The notes: a model not told the origin generated them from the sequence alone. Positions 35,247-44,108 are shown, counted from the first letter of the stretch. The stretch: DNA of 64,000 bases from Alteromonas sp. KUL49 (GCF_006538345.1 NZ_BJKL01000008.1:157767-221766); one strand, 5' to 3'. Translations and numbers: made by a program.

Positions 35247-38011
35247 GCTGCTGCTAACCTCGCGGCGTTAAAATAGTCTCCGGTACCGGAGTGCATTTCC
35301 TGAATCAAAGAAGCACGGAATTTTTGGAACGAGGCCATTAGATAGTTGTCTAGTTTTGCCATATTTTCGTCGGAAGAATCTGACAGGTTCACTTGAGGGT
35401 TGAAATGGAACATTAACGTGCGACTGCCAGCCGATTCACCTTTGTTGATTTTGTCGACGGCACTGGTCAGCGCCACGTTTTGACGAGGACTAACGATACG
35501 CTCGCCTTTTTGAATTAGTGCGGTTTGTTCTGCCCCGACATAATCAACGCCACCGTGGTATGCGGCTTGATACTGTTGGTTTTTGATTGAATTAACTTGT
35601 GCTAAACCAAACGCAACTGCCGCTGCCGCTGCGGCCGCTCCGAGCGCTGGTCCAACATACGGAATACTGGCTAGCGCATTGAATGCACCCGTGGCCATTT
35701 CATAGGTGTTAATCACTGCTTTGGTGATAGCAAAAGCTTTGTACAGCGCAAAGGCTTTCTTGCTTTGTCCAGCCATTTGCTTGAAGCCAAACTCACCAAT
35801 CGACAACACTGCATTTGTTTTTTCAAGCTCGTTCTTACGCTCCCATTCGGCTTGACTAAACAATAAATTTCGCACTTGACCGGTACGACTTGCTTGAGCA
35901 TCAAGCAGTGCTTCTTGCCTAGAATGCTCATCTTTTTCAGATTGACTAGCAAATCCCTGTGCTTCTAATATTCTTTGCTGGTTTCGTGCGTCAGCAACAC
36001 GCTTATCTTGCTGATACTGAAGCAGCGCTTTTCTGTCTTCAAAACCCTGGATGATCGCCAGTTCGTTTTCGTAAGACTCTTCTAATTGACGCAAGCGTGC
36101 CTGCTCAGCTTCTCGAGCACGCTCTTGTTGCTTTCTGATAGACTCTTGTTGAATGTCGGAAAGGTCTTGGTCTCGACGCAACTCTAATGCAGTAGAAAGC
36201 TCGTTATAGCGCTGTTCGCTGATTGACTTAGCTGCAAGGGCGTTATCGAGCATGGATTGACGTTTTTCATAACTTACCGCAATACGTTCTTCGCGAGTTC
36301 GAAGAAAGTTTTCAATATCAGCTAATGGCTTCTCGTATTGCGTTGAAGCGCCTTGTTGGCCGGTAGGTTCTTGCCAATCTATAGGGAGTGTAGAGTCAAA
36401 GAGTGCAGACTTCTTTGTCGCGAGCTCGTTGAGTAATGCTTCAGCTTCGTTCACGTCTTGCTGCAAACGCTCTAGTGAACGCGCATTTTGCATTGATGGA
36501 TCGATAAAATCGTTCACACCGGATGGGCCAGCAACCGTCAAGGGTTTCTGCATTTCTTCACGCAAACGCGCCTGTAATGCAATTAAGTTTTCTCTGGCGG
36601 CAGTTTCTTGCTCTGTTAGCTTTCTGAGCTGAAGCGCACGGCCCTCATCATTGAGTTCTCTATATGAATCAACAAGATTATCAACCTCTTCTTTTAATTC
36701 AGACGTTTCAACTGTCGCATCGTTTGCTGCTGTTGCGAAATAGCCGATGGCTATTGCGGCAGTGACTGCTAAACCAACTGGCCCACCTAATATGCCTAGC
36801 GCTGTGTTTTTGGCCGTAATTGCTACACTGGCAGCTCGTTCAGCAGCGGTTTGTGCGGCCACCGCAGCGGTATAGCGCGTAGTAAGCGCAGATGCTTGGG
36901 CCATTAAAGCAGATTTGGTTTGCAAGCTTTGTGCAGACCGCATCATCGCGGCAACAGACTGCAACTCCAACCGAATTTGATTTGTTGTTGCAGTGGCTTT
37001 AAGCAACGCCGCTTGATTGTTGCGATACATTGCAACGGTATCAGCTGCTGTAGCGCTCACTTTTGCCGCAATAGATCCTACGAGTCGCCCTGCGATAACA
37101 GCACTTAGCAAAATCGCGCTATCAGCCATAGTGTCGAGTATTTCAATGTTGTCACCCAACAGGCGCAATGCGTCATTTGCGGTATTGATTAGGGGTACGA
37201 CAGCAGAATTGATTGGAGCAGATATCTTTTTGGTAAAAAGATCGTATGTCGTTAAAAAATCATTGGTAGCGCCAGAAATTGTTCCCGCTGCGGCTTCAGC
37301 TGCACCTTCATAGTCTTGCAGTGCTGTGATTAGATAATTTTTAAACATACCACTGGTGACTTCACCAGCAATCACCATTTTTCTAAAGCCGCCAGCAGCA
37401 GTGCCCGCCGCTTTATCGAGTGCTTGCAGTAAACCAGGTAAAGGCTCAGTTACTTGATTCAGTTCCTGGGCTTGAACACGGCCTTGGGTTAACGCTTGAG
37501 TCATTCCATACATTGACTGGCTAACTTGTACGTTAGTTGCCCCCAATGTTTTGGCAACATTCGTCATGCCCTCGAGTATTTGGCGAGATTCAACAGAGGA
37601 CAACGTACGCTGACGCTCTAACACCAATAAACGTGTATAGCTGTCGGCAAGCACATTGTAACGTACATTTAAGTTATCAGCTGTTTGCGCTAAGTAGTGC
37701 TGTGCTTCTTGGTTCTGCTCGTAGCTGGTTGTGAGGTTATCTAATCGCAGTTGTAACAACTCGGCATTCGACGCGCCCTTTACAAGCCCTATACCGGCCA
37801 AGCCAGCTGCATACAAACTCACTGCACCGGACAATGCGGTATAGCTCGTGCGCAACATATTGTTTTGCTGAGATGTGATAAGACTGGCACGGCCCTGGTT
37901 GTAGGTGGCCGTTTGTAACTGTTTTAAATCGGCAGCATTGCGGGTAGCGCCAGCAGATACGGCTTGCCCGTTGTATCCTACGCGTAGTGCTACGTTGTAA
38001 TTCGCTGCCAT
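35243..38011 (-). CDS. tail tape measure protein
   Basis: The 922-residue protein is the longest tail-interior gene. The N-terminal part has the lambda-type tape measure domain (LRTSYTALSGAVSLYAAGLAGIGLVKGASNAELLQLRLDNLTTS; TLGATNVQVSQSMYGMTQALTQGRVQAQELNQV). A central region has Ala-rich hydrophobic segments (about 385-420), and a long charged coiled-coil lies at about 560-720, then a Gly/Ala hydrophobic stretch near 780-815. It sets tail length and passes into the host membrane at infection. It starts one base before the stop of the frameshifted chaperone gene ends, as expected in a siphophage tail operon. Confidence 0.9.
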   Translation of the reverse strand: MAANYNVALRVGYNGQAVSAGATRNAADLKQLQTATYNQGRASLITSQQNNMLRTSYTALSGAVSLYAAGLAGIGLVKGASNAELLQLRLDNLTTSYEQNQEAQHYLAQTADNLNVRYNVLADSYTRLLVLERQRTLSSVESRQILEGMTNVAKTLGATNVQVSQSMYGMTQALTQGRVQAQELNQVTEPLPGLLQALDKAAGTAAGGFRKMVIAGEVTSGMFKNYLITALQDYEGAAEAAAGTISGATNDFLTTYDLFTKKISAPINSAVVPLINTANDALRLLGDNIEILDTMADSAILLSAVIAGRLVGSIAAKVSATAADTVAMYRNNQAALLKATATTNQIRLELQSVAAMMRSAQSLQTKSALMAQASALTTRYTAAVAAQTAAERAASVAITAKNTALGILGGPVGLAVTAAIAIGYFATAANDATVETSELKEEVDNLVDSYRELNDEGRALQLRKLTEQETAARENLIALQARLREEMQKPLTVAGPSGVNDFIDPSMQNARSLERLQQDVNEAEALLNELATKKSALFDSTLPIDWQEPTGQQGASTQYEKPLADIENFLRTREERIAVSYEKRQSMLDNALAAKSISEQRYNELSTALELRRDQDLSDIQQESIRKQQERAREAEQARLRQLEESYENELAIIQGFEDRKALLQYQQDKRVADARNQQRILEAQGFASQSEKDEHSRQEALLDAQASRTGQVRNLLFSQAEWERKNELEKTNAVLSIGEFGFKQMAGQSKKAFALYKAFAITKAVINTYEMATGAFNALASIPYVGPALGAAAAAAAVAFGLAQVNSIKNQQYQAAYHGGVDYVGAEQTALIQKGERIVSPRQNVALTSAVDKINKGESAGSRTLMFHFNPQVNLSDSSDENMAKLDNYLMASFQKFRASLIQEMHSGTGDYFNAARLAAA

Positions 38012-38646
38012 TTAAACCGACTCTCTTACACATCGCTCAAGATGTTGAACTTTTCTAAAGTCATCACCTTCAACGTTCATATTGAGTTTCTGCCACGCGA
38101 TTTCCGCATTCTGATAATTCAATGCGAATTTGCGACCTTTGTTATCGAGTACCCACTGTGTTTGTGCTGCATTAAATGCCACAAACGCTAGCCAGTTATC
38201 TGGGTGAATAAAGAAGTCCGTTTCTTCCTGCTCCATTTGTTTTGGATCACCACCGAAAAAGGCGATGTCGTCACACACTTCTTTACTTGTTTGGTTTTCT
38301 CCGGCCATCCATGCTTGAATGGCCTCGGTTAGTTTTTTATTGCAGCGTCGTGCTGTGCGCCAACGCATTCCATTGCTATTGCAGTGATAATCGCTGGGGC
38401 AAACTCACCGGCTTCAAAATCCGCAAGTAGTGCATCTAGACCAAGCTCCTTGCCTTTTTCATCTTGATAACCTGTGAGTTTCTTCACAAAGCCTTTCACC
38501 GTCTCAGCATCTGAGCCTCTAGCGACAATGGCTTCACCGTCCTTTTTTGAAAATATTTGAATGTCGACGGTTACACTCGATTCACCGGCTAACTTTACCG
38601 TTCTTGTTACAACCCAATTTGTTAAACTTCCGCGCTTAAACGCCAT
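38012..38646 (-). CDS. tail assembly chaperone, -1 frameshift fusion (G-T type)
   Basis: Two open frames sit where siphophages have the lambda G and T genes, between tube and tape measure. The first (38329-38646, 105 residues) ends in DAAIKN. The second, in the -1 frame (38012 to about 38340), lacks a sensible start of its own and continues as KLTEAIQAWMAG. At the very end of the first frame is the canonical slippery heptamer A-AAA-AAC (minus strand, 38338-38332), directly before the TAA stop. Slippage gives a fusion of about 210 residues. The T part resembles DUF1799-like chaperones. It binds the tape measure before tube assembly. Confidence 0.85.
38329..38646 (-). CDS. tail assembly chaperone, short (G) form
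   Basis: The 105-residue unshifted product has a compact alpha/beta start (KRGSLTNWVVTRTVKLAGESSVTVDIQIFSKKDGEAIV) and an acidic helix (LLADFEAGEFAPAIITAIAM). It is made when ribosomes do not slip at the A-AAA-AAC site. As in lambda it should be the more abundant form and coat the tape measure with a minority of the fusion form. Its start is eight bases after the tube gene. Confidence 0.82.
   Translation of the reverse strand: MAFKRGSLTNWVVTRTVKLAGESSVTVDIQIFSKKDGEAIVARGSDAETVKGFVKKLTGYQDEKGKELGLDALLADFEAGEFAPAIITAIAMECVGAQHDAAIKN
38332..38338 (-). promoter_or_regulatory. programmed -1 frameshift site A AAA AAC
   Basis: In the frame of the short chaperone the codons are GCA ATA AAA AAC TAA. 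The heptamer A-AAA-AAC matches X-XXY-YYZ exactly, and the stop follows at once. In the -1 frame the reading continues AAA AAA CTA ACC into the second open frame with no other stop. This is established behaviour for tail chaperones in siphophages; the rate here is unmeasured. Confidence 0.85.
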
Positions 38647-38653
38647 ACGTCAC

Positions 38654-39574
38654 CTAATCAAACATTAATGAAAATTCGTCGTTACCAGCATTTGGTAGCA
38701 ACACGAAATCTATGTCGTAGCCCACGTTGCCGCTATCAAGCTTTGTGTAGACCGGCTTTTTAATCTGCACATTCGGGCAAGCTACCGTGGCTCGACTGCC
38801 GACTGGGCCATGTGAAATAGAAAGAGGACCATGCGAGCGATCGCTTGCACGTTCAAAGAAATTGATAACGTCGAGCGTTGGCGCTTCAATTTGCCCTTTG
38901 CCTGAGCCGTTTCGACCTGAGAACAGAATTTCTGCCGTCGTAAGGCTCTCGTCGTAAACTGGTTCGTTGCCAGGGTTCAAGCTCAAGCTAAACGGCTTCA
39001 CGCTTTGACCATGTAAGCTGGCATTAGTCGTGCGCCCTGGGCCAGTGGGTACAAAGTTCAACCATGGCGAGTTATCAACAGCAGGCATTGCCGCAGCTGT
39101 GTGTGAAGGTGCTTGCCATAGTCCTTTAAACTGCCAACTTAGCTTCGGCACCCCTTTTTCGAACACGATTTCAACCATGCCTCGCATGCCTGCGATTTCA
39201 TGCAAGTTATTGCCAATACGAACAGTGGCAGCAGCCGAGCCTCCCATGTCAGATGCAAGCACGTAAGTTACGCTTACGCCTGGGTCAATCACTTCCGCTA
39301 ATCGGCATGCCAACAGTGCTGAGGCAAACGGTGGGGGCGTCCCTGCGGTACCACTTCCAAATAAGTGTGTTTTGTAACTAATACTGACGTGTTCTCCATG
39401 AGGAATAGACTCGAACGCACCTTCATAGCCACGTTCAGCTTCGTCGGTGATTTCTTCACCTTCGGGGGTTATGTTCAAGTCAAACACGCGTTGATAATTC
39501 GCTGAACTCAAGCTTGCGCCAGTGCCATACGTTGCCTCCTCAGCAAGCAAGATAACTTTCTCATTGAAACGCAT
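38654..39574 (-). CDS. major tail tube protein
   Basis: The 306-residue protein sits just before the chaperone genes and begins MRFNEKVILLAEEATYGTGAS, the pattern of tail tube proteins of transposable siphophages of the B3/D3112 kind. It is beta-rich with repeated Gly/Thr turns. It polymerises into hexameric rings around the tape measure. It shares TAATG with the small upstream gene, so the two are translationally coupled. No extra Ig-like domain is obvious at the C-terminus. Confidence 0.78.
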   Translation of the reverse strand: MRFNEKVILLAEEATYGTGASLSSANYQRVFDLNITPEGEEITDEAERGYEGAFESIPHGEHVSISYKTHLFGSGTAGTPPPFASALLACRLAEVIDPGVSVTYVLASDMGGSAAATVRIGNNLHEIAGMRGMVEIVFEKGVPKLSWQFKGLWQAPSHTAAAMPAVDNSPWLNFVPTGPGRTTNASLHGQSVKPFSLSLNPGNEPVYDESLTTAEILFSGRNGSGKGQIEAPTLDVINFFERASDRSHGPLSISHGPVGSRATVACPNVQIKKPVYTKLDSGNVGYDIDFVLLPNAGNDEFSLMFD

Positions 39575-39729
39575 TAGGCTTTCTCCTCTGGTGCAGTTTC
39601 ACTTGCATTTTTTACTGACTTCACCTGGTTTCCTGAAACCACGTAGCGACCACCTTTAATGCCTTTCTGGGCGGCGACTAGCGCCTTAGCATTCGGCGCT
39701 GGAGTTGATGTAGCTGGCTTTTTACTCAT
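39574..39729 (-). CDS. small phage protein of the tail operon
   Basis: A 51-residue frame between the tail-terminator-like gene and the tube gene reads MSKKPATSTPAPNAKAL... and ends ...ASETAPEEKA. Its ATG overlaps the upstream stop (ATGAGTAA) and its stop overlaps the tube start (TAATG), which argues for real translation. It has a basic centre (QKGIKGGRYVVSGNQVKSVK) and low-complexity Pro/Ala/Thr ends. Function is unknown; small proteins of this kind occur at this place in B3-like phages. Confidence 0.65.
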   Translation of the reverse strand: MSKKPATSTPAPNAKALVAAQKGIKGGRYVVSGNQVKSVKNASETAPEEKA

Positions 39730-40177
39730 CGACATTCCTCACGTTACTCACTACCGTTTGCGATGTGGCAAACTGCAGCTGATACAATATGTTTTGTTTC
39801 TCTGTGTTCATTTCGACGAGCTTTCCTGCTTCAAAAGTTATTGCATCGAAATTACTGACCACCACGCCAACCAACGCGGTTTTGACGTTTTCACGCCACT
39901 CTTGAAGCGCATTTTTCTGGCTGGTACCGGATTTATCGCCTATTGACTTAAACGCCCCTACAACTGCAAACCGCTCCATAGTGCGCTGCTGAACATCAAT
40001 GCCACCAATTTCATCAGGCTGCTCTGCAAGCTCATCGAGTGGCAATACAAAGGTCTTGTTTGATTGCAGCGACTTTTTCAACAACGCGGGCATAGACAAC
40101 GCTGGGTCAACCCTTAAACCCGAATCGGTTAACACGGTTTCAATCACGTTTAAATCCAAGTTAAAGCGCAAGCTCAT
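39722..40177 (-). CDS. tail terminator-like protein
   Basis: The 151-residue protein lies between the virion-morphogenesis protein and the tube gene, the place of the tail terminator (Mu gp37 / lambda gpU role). It has alpha/beta character with RFAVVGAFKSIGDKSGTSQKNALQEWRENVKTALVG in the middle. Such proteins cap the tail tube and join it to the head. It overlaps neighbours by four and eight bases. Family assignment is from order and length more than from residues. Confidence 0.6.
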   Translation of the reverse strand: MSLRFNLDLNVIETVLTDSGLRVDPALSMPALLKKSLQSNKTFVLPLDELAEQPDEIGGIDVQQRTMERFAVVGAFKSIGDKSGTSQKNALQEWRENVKTALVGVVVSNFDAITFEAGKLVEMNTEKQNILYQLQFATSQTVVSNVRNVDE

Positions 40178-40617
40178 TTAAACCACCCATCCACAAATCG
40201 AAGTGTCATCTTGTCAATACGGGCTTGCTGCTTTGCTGCAATACCAATGATTTTCCGCTTCGGTATCGTTACTCGCTTACCGCGTCCTGCTTTACCTCCA
40301 AATTGGTGAATAGCAGCGTACTTTTCCGTAAGACCATGCATAAGGTCTTGGCCAAGAACATCGTGCGTTACACCTTTCATAAGCAATGTCTTATCGATAA
40401 GCGTTTGACCACCTTCAGCCGCTGCTCGCTGTGACACCAACCACTTGTTACCTTCCGGCGTCTCACCGTCATAAAACCGCTTGGTAACATCGCTGTCTAG
40501 GTACGCACCAATTTCATCCAACAAAGGGGCTGGTGCCTGGCTAGTCGCAGCAACGCTGTGAAACAGGCTAAACACCTCACTGCCTGACACGTTGATTTCA
40601 ATAAACGTACCGCTCAT
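40174..40617 (-). CDS. phage virion morphogenesis protein (Mu gpG-like)
   Basis: The 147-residue protein matches the virion morphogenesis family (PF05069): IGAYLDSDVTKRFYDGETPEGNKWLVSQRAAAEGGQTLIDKTLLMKGVTHDV, then IHQFGGKAGRGKRVTIPKRKIIGI. These proteins act in head-tail joining or tail completion. It lies between the gp36-like connector gene and the tail-terminator-like gene, overlapping both by four bases. Confidence 0.85.
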   Translation of the reverse strand: MSGTFIEINVSGSEVFSLFHSVAATSQAPAPLLDEIGAYLDSDVTKRFYDGETPEGNKWLVSQRAAAEGGQTLIDKTLLMKGVTHDVLGQDLMHGLTEKYAAIHQFGGKAGRGKRVTIPKRKIIGIAAKQQARIDKMTLRFVDGWFK

Positions 40618-41105
40618 CGGCCAAATCCACCCCAGTCAAAACGACTTGTACTTTGCGCGGTAGTAATCGCCTTTGATGTCGTTTTTGCTGGGTCGCTGGT
40701 ACCTAGGCTAATTAAGCCGTTTGCGATATCTCTTAGCTCAGTCATTGCATACTTTTTGTTTGCCCGGGTGTCGTCATCGGCCTCCACCATTAGCTCGTAT
40801 TTCACAAGCTTTTGGGCAATATTGGGTAACGGACTGTCTTCAATTTCAGCAGCTGTTAACCCATTTGGATAACGCTTGGTGATATACCCGTTTATCTGTC
40901 GCTGTGCGCTAGTGATAGCCAGTTCAACACGCGTTACCGCTGCGCTGGCCACTTCAACTAATTCAACAGCAAAATCGCCAGTAGGCTCACTATTCACTAC
41001 TGCAAGAAATACATCGGCATCGAGGTCGCCTTCGACACGGCCCAGCAAAATATCAACGATATTGCCAAGGCCGACATGCTCAACAACACTCGATACCGTA
41101 ATCAT
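40614..41105 (-). CDS. head-tail connector, Mu gp36-like (DUF1320)
   Basis: The 163-residue protein has the DUF1320 features: a helical bundle with ELAITSAQRQINGYITKRYPNGLTAAEIEDSPLPNIAQKLVKYELM and the later RANKKYAMTELRDIANGLISLG. In Mu-like phages this family (gp36) follows the capsid genes and forms part of the head-tail connection. It shares its start with the stop of the next upstream gene (TAATG-like overlap at 41105). Confidence 0.87.
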   Translation of the reverse strand: MITVSSVVEHVGLGNIVDILLGRVEGDLDADVFLAVVNSEPTGDFAVELVEVASAAVTRVELAITSAQRQINGYITKRYPNGLTAAEIEDSPLPNIAQKLVKYELMVEADDDTRANKKYAMTELRDIANGLISLGTSDPAKTTSKAITTAQSTSRFDWGGFGR

Positions 41106-41452
41106 TATTCAGTGCCTTGTGCGGCTTGATAGGCAGACCATGCTTCGTTTCTTAGCTCTGCCGATACATCAAAACCTACAGCTTCCGTTAATGCTGCCGT
41201 TGATGGTGCGCCGGTACCGGTGAGGTTATCTTTGTTGCTGATAACATCGGGAATGACCGCAAGCACTTTTTCGAGTTCAGTAAGTTCTGGCTCAGACGTT
41301 TCTATGCCAAGCGCAGGAACGGCAATGGCGTTACAGTTCAGTAATGATTTCGCCTCTTTTTGTGATAACCAAATAGGCTGATCAGGCAACACACGTACAC
41401 CGTTGTGTTTGACAGGGTCGACACAAACGTATTCTTTTAAATCTTTACTCAT
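41105..41452 (-). CDS. small phage structural protein near the connector
   Basis: From the ATG at 41452, which has a GGAGAG ribosome site, the product is about 115 residues (SKDLKEYVCVDPVKHNGVRVLPDQPIWLSQKEAKSLL...). A longer in-frame start at 41494 adds 14 residues but lacks a ribosome site. The first half resembles the N-terminal domain of the FluMu/HI1506-type proteins found after the Mu capsid gene. The rest is acidic and low-complexity. Probably a minor head or connector protein. Confidence 0.6.
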   Translation of the reverse strand: MSKDLKEYVCVDPVKHNGVRVLPDQPIWLSQKEAKSLLNCNAIAVPALGIETSEPELTELEKVLAVIPDVISNKDNLTGTGAPSTAALTEAVGFDVSAELRNEAWSAYQAAQGTE

Positions 41453-41592
41453 CACACTCTCCACAGGTTGGGGCATCCAAGCCCCTTCAGTCATCCCTGT
41501 TGCTTTGGTGGTGGTTATAAGGTTTGCCGGTGAGCTATTACGCTTTCTTTAAAGGATGGCTGCTTCTAAGCCGACCTCCCGACATAATGGCA

Positions 41593-42522
41593 CTACTCAG
41601 CAACAACGTTTTTCAATAAGAACCCTGACTCGATACCGGTTAACAGTGGCGCACGTTCGTACTCGACCCCTGAAATCCAGCTTTTCACAGACTTGTCAAA
41701 CCACGTTTTCTCAACGCTAGGGTGGCCTGTTCGGCGGTAGGTATAACCAAACGATGGCATTGCTCGTGTCGTAATAGTCTCAGGCACAACGGCTAAGATG
41801 ACGTCCACTCCCCATAAGTCTTCAAAGTTGTCGCTATCGTCCACTACAACTGAACCAGCAATGACCACTTTTTTAATATCGAAGATGCGCTGATAATCCT
41901 CTACTGTGAGTATTTTCATCTTCGAGTCACTGAGCTTGGCGAGCATCACTGGATGCTCACACAGCGCGTTATGCACCAGGGCTGGAATAACCATTTTGTT
42001 TGGGTATCGCCCTGTTTTTGACCGAATCGCTTCTTTTTTGTCTTTCACATCTTTGATGGGATTGGAGCTCTCGTAATCACTCCATTGGTCGGCTCCAGAC
42101 AAGGTTTCTTTGTTATTAATGCTGTAATTGTCTGCATTACGGGCAAGGCTAGATTGTTCAAACTCAAGGTGGTTGAGTTCTATTTGCATTACTGTTTCAA
42201 CAGACTGACGGCGCAGGTTGATGCCAGGCACTTGCTTTTCATCGTCAAGCCACTCTTTAGGAATAACTGCATCTAAACCATTGTTAGTCAAGCTGTAGTT
42301 ACCGGCCTCAAAGCCAACTGTGACACGTTTTGTTTGCGTACCTGGGGCACGACGCGTGTTAATTAAACGAAACGCAGATTTATCAAACTGAATGATTTTT
42401 CCCGATGCTGCATCTACATTGACATGAGGAAACAACTCGTGGCCAACAAGACCTGGTACCGCAAAACCCAATGCAATTTTTGAAAGTACCGTATCTACTA
42501 CGCGAATATGTGAACGTTCCAT
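41593..42522 (-). CDS. major capsid protein
   Basis: The 309-residue protein follows the protease and the decoration-like gene and has the size and look of a HK97-like capsid protein of transposable siphophages. It includes DTVLSKIALGFAVPGLVGHELFPHVNVDAASGKIIQFDKSAF near the N-terminus, a long helix-rich middle and KMVIPALVHNALCEHPVMLAKLSDSK, then FEDLWGVDVILAVVPETITTRAMPSFGYTYRRTGHPSVEKTW. There is no cleaved N-terminal scaffold, because the scaffold is encoded separately in the protease gene. A 140-base gap follows before the next gene. Confidence 0.85.
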   Translation of the reverse strand: MERSHIRVVDTVLSKIALGFAVPGLVGHELFPHVNVDAASGKIIQFDKSAFRLINTRRAPGTQTKRVTVGFEAGNYSLTNNGLDAVIPKEWLDDEKQVPGINLRRQSVETVMQIELNHLEFEQSSLARNADNYSINNKETLSGADQWSDYESSNPIKDVKDKKEAIRSKTGRYPNKMVIPALVHNALCEHPVMLAKLSDSKMKILTVEDYQRIFDIKKVVIAGSVVVDDSDNFEDLWGVDVILAVVPETITTRAMPSFGYTYRRTGHPSVEKTWFDKSVKSWISGVEYERAPLLTGIESGFLLKNVVAE

Positions 42523-42532
42523 TTACGTCTCC

Positions 42533-42889
42533 TTAGCTAGTCGCAGGTAAAATGAAGCCTTGGAACGTCGCACCATCACCGCTTGCCGCAGTAATGGCTC
42601 GCGCAACGGGCTTACCAGTGTTAAGAGGGATGAATTTGCCGTCGGTACCAACCTCAACAAGGCTATCTTCTGGGATAGCTGCGCCTGCGGTCATTGGTAC
42701 TTGACCCAAACAGTCAACCGCCAGTTCGCACCCAGATTTACCATCAACAAACGTTGTGCCGTACATGTGCGAACCAGCCGCCGGATAGCTACCATCTTTC
42801 GTTACTGCTCTTCGCTGAAGCACGTCAGCAGCTGCCATTACGGTCAGCGTCAGAATGGCCACACGGCCTTCGTCTCTATAGTTCGCCAT
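42533..42889 (-). CDS. capsid decoration protein, DUF2190-like
   Basis: From ATG 42889, preceded by GGAGG six bases upstream, the product has about 118 residues (ANYRDEGRVAILTLTVMAAADVLQRRAVTKDGSYP...). It is beta-rich and ends GDGATFQGFILPATS, like the capsid cement proteins of the DUF2190 type. A longer frame from 42937 runs over the end of the protease gene and is less likely. It sits between the protease and major capsid genes. Confidence 0.72.
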   Translation of the reverse strand: MANYRDEGRVAILTLTVMAAADVLQRRAVTKDGSYPAAGSHMYGTTFVDGKSGCELAVDCLGQVPMTAGAAIPEDSLVEVGTDGKFIPLNTGKPVARAITAASGDGATFQGFILPATS

Positions 42890-42891
42890 GA

Positions 42892-43380
42892 TTAAGCTCC
42901 TCCACTTACGGCTACAGCAGCGTCGGCGTATGAGCAATTGTGCTCTTTCATATACTCCTCAGCCTTTGCATCCAAATCGTTGCTGCTGTGGTCTAGCAGC
43001 TCATTGTCGTCATCGCCCAGCGGCGACTTTGTACCAAGGCCATCAACAAAGGCTTTTGCAAAGTCGAACTGGCTTTGCTCCTCCGTTTTATCCGCTTTGC
43101 TGAAGCTAAACGTTTGAGCGTTATCGCCTTGCGGTAGGCTTGCCATAAATTCGGCTAGGCCCGTTGCTTGGGCAGGTGTTAATGCACCGGTTTGCACCTT
43201 TGCATCAACAATGGCTTGGCAGTCAGCAACGCGTTGGTTAAACGCCTGACTTTCAAGTTTTTCTTCAGCATTGGCAGCACGATTGTTGGCATCATCCAGC
43301 TTCGCGCTAAACTCTGCCTTTGTGGCATCAACTGCCTTTTTAATGGCAGCATCTAGCTGCTCCTGGGTGATTTCAGACAC
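42892..43380 (-). CDS. nested scaffold start (Mu gpZ-like)
   Basis: Inside the protease gene, in the same frame, the minus strand reads AAAGGAGAACGATGTG, giving a strong ribosome site six bases before GTG 43380. Translation from there would yield the last 162 residues, which are just the helical scaffold part. Mu and several relatives make the scaffold (Z) from a start inside the protease gene, so the same layout is likely here. The inner start has not been tested. Confidence 0.6.
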   Translation of the reverse strand: MSEITQEQLDAAIKKAVDATKAEFSAKLDDANNRAANAEEKLESQAFNQRVADCQAIVDAKVQTGALTPAQATGLAEFMASLPQGDNAQTFSFSKADKTEEQSQFDFAKAFVDGLGTKSPLGDDDNELLDHSSNDLDAKAEEYMKEHNCSYADAAVAVSGGA

Positions 43381-44082
43381 ATCGTTCTCCTTTGAGTCTG
43401 GTTTATTGAAAAGGGGATCGTCTTCAAGCTGCTTATTCTCTTCAGCTTGTTCTTTTGCAAGTTGCTCACGCTGGTAATTCAGCTCCCGCTCTGGAATTAC
43501 GCGGTTTGCATCTTCCAGTGAAAACTTGTCGATAATGAAATCGCGCATCGCGCCAAACATGTCGATGAACGAGCGATTTGTTTGTGTTTCAAGGCTAAAT
43601 TCAATGGTTTCCGGAGTAAGACTATCGTCTACAGAGAATTGCCAGCCCAATCCTTCTAAAGCTGGAGGAACCGCGCCCAAATATCCCACATGGTTTAAGG
43701 TCAAGCCTTTATCCGTTCTCACCAGTGAAATGCTGCGATTGGGGTACGCTTTCGCCGCAACAGCTTTGGCAAAGTCGACATTGACGTGGTCGGCTTTCAT
43801 TTCTAAACGGTCATCACCGGTTAAACGCAGGCCACTGACCCAGCCGTGTGCCGGTGCATTGGTTTTTGGATGGCCGATCACCAGCGGCGCTTTTTCAGCG
43901 GCGAAATTATCAACAACCTCTTGCAAATCTGCACGAGAGTATGTGCGCGCTTTGCCTTTGTTATCGGTGTGTGTTCCGGCATAAAACACATCGTGCCAGC
44001 CAAACTCCGTCACCGTAGTTGCTGCATCAGCAACAACATCAGCAATGGGCGTTTTTTTGAATGTGGGGGTCTTTGTTTTCAT
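42892..44082 (-). CDS. capsid maturation protease with scaffold, Mu gpI-like
   Basis: The 396-residue protein starts the minus-strand arm. The N-terminal half is a Mu gpI-type protease (VFYAGTHTDNKGKARTYSRADLQEVVDNF, PLVIGHPKTNAPAHGWVSGLRL, RSISLV). The C-terminal half is a charged helical scaffold (ITQEQLDAAIKKAVDATKAEFSAKLDDANNRAANAEEKLESQ). The histidine in VIGHPKT is a likely catalytic residue of this serine-type protease family. It would cleave itself and the scaffold during head assembly. No late gene lies upstream on this strand; portal and terminase are at the other end of the visible prophage. Confidence 0.85.
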   Translation of the reverse strand: MKTKTPTFKKTPIADVVADAATTVTEFGWHDVFYAGTHTDNKGKARTYSRADLQEVVDNFAAEKAPLVIGHPKTNAPAHGWVSGLRLTGDDRLEMKADHVNVDFAKAVAAKAYPNRSISLVRTDKGLTLNHVGYLGAVPPALEGLGWQFSVDDSLTPETIEFSLETQTNRSFIDMFGAMRDFIIDKFSLEDANRVIPERELNYQREQLAKEQAEENKQLEDDPLFNKPDSKENDVSEITQEQLDAAIKKAVDATKAEFSAKLDDANNRAANAEEKLESQAFNQRVADCQAIVDAKVQTGALTPAQATGLAEFMASLPQGDNAQTFSFSKADKTEEQSQFDFAKAFVDGLGTKSPLGDDDNELLDHSSNDLDAKAEEYMKEHNCSYADAAVAVSGGA

Positions 44083-44108
44083 AGTGCCAGCATGACACTG
44101 GCCGAAAA

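Noticed and set aside
38012..38368. Independent gene with ATG at 38368 (118 residues)
   Set aside because: The first residues are the out-of-frame reading of the chaperone gene. The slippery heptamer explains its expression better than a separate start.
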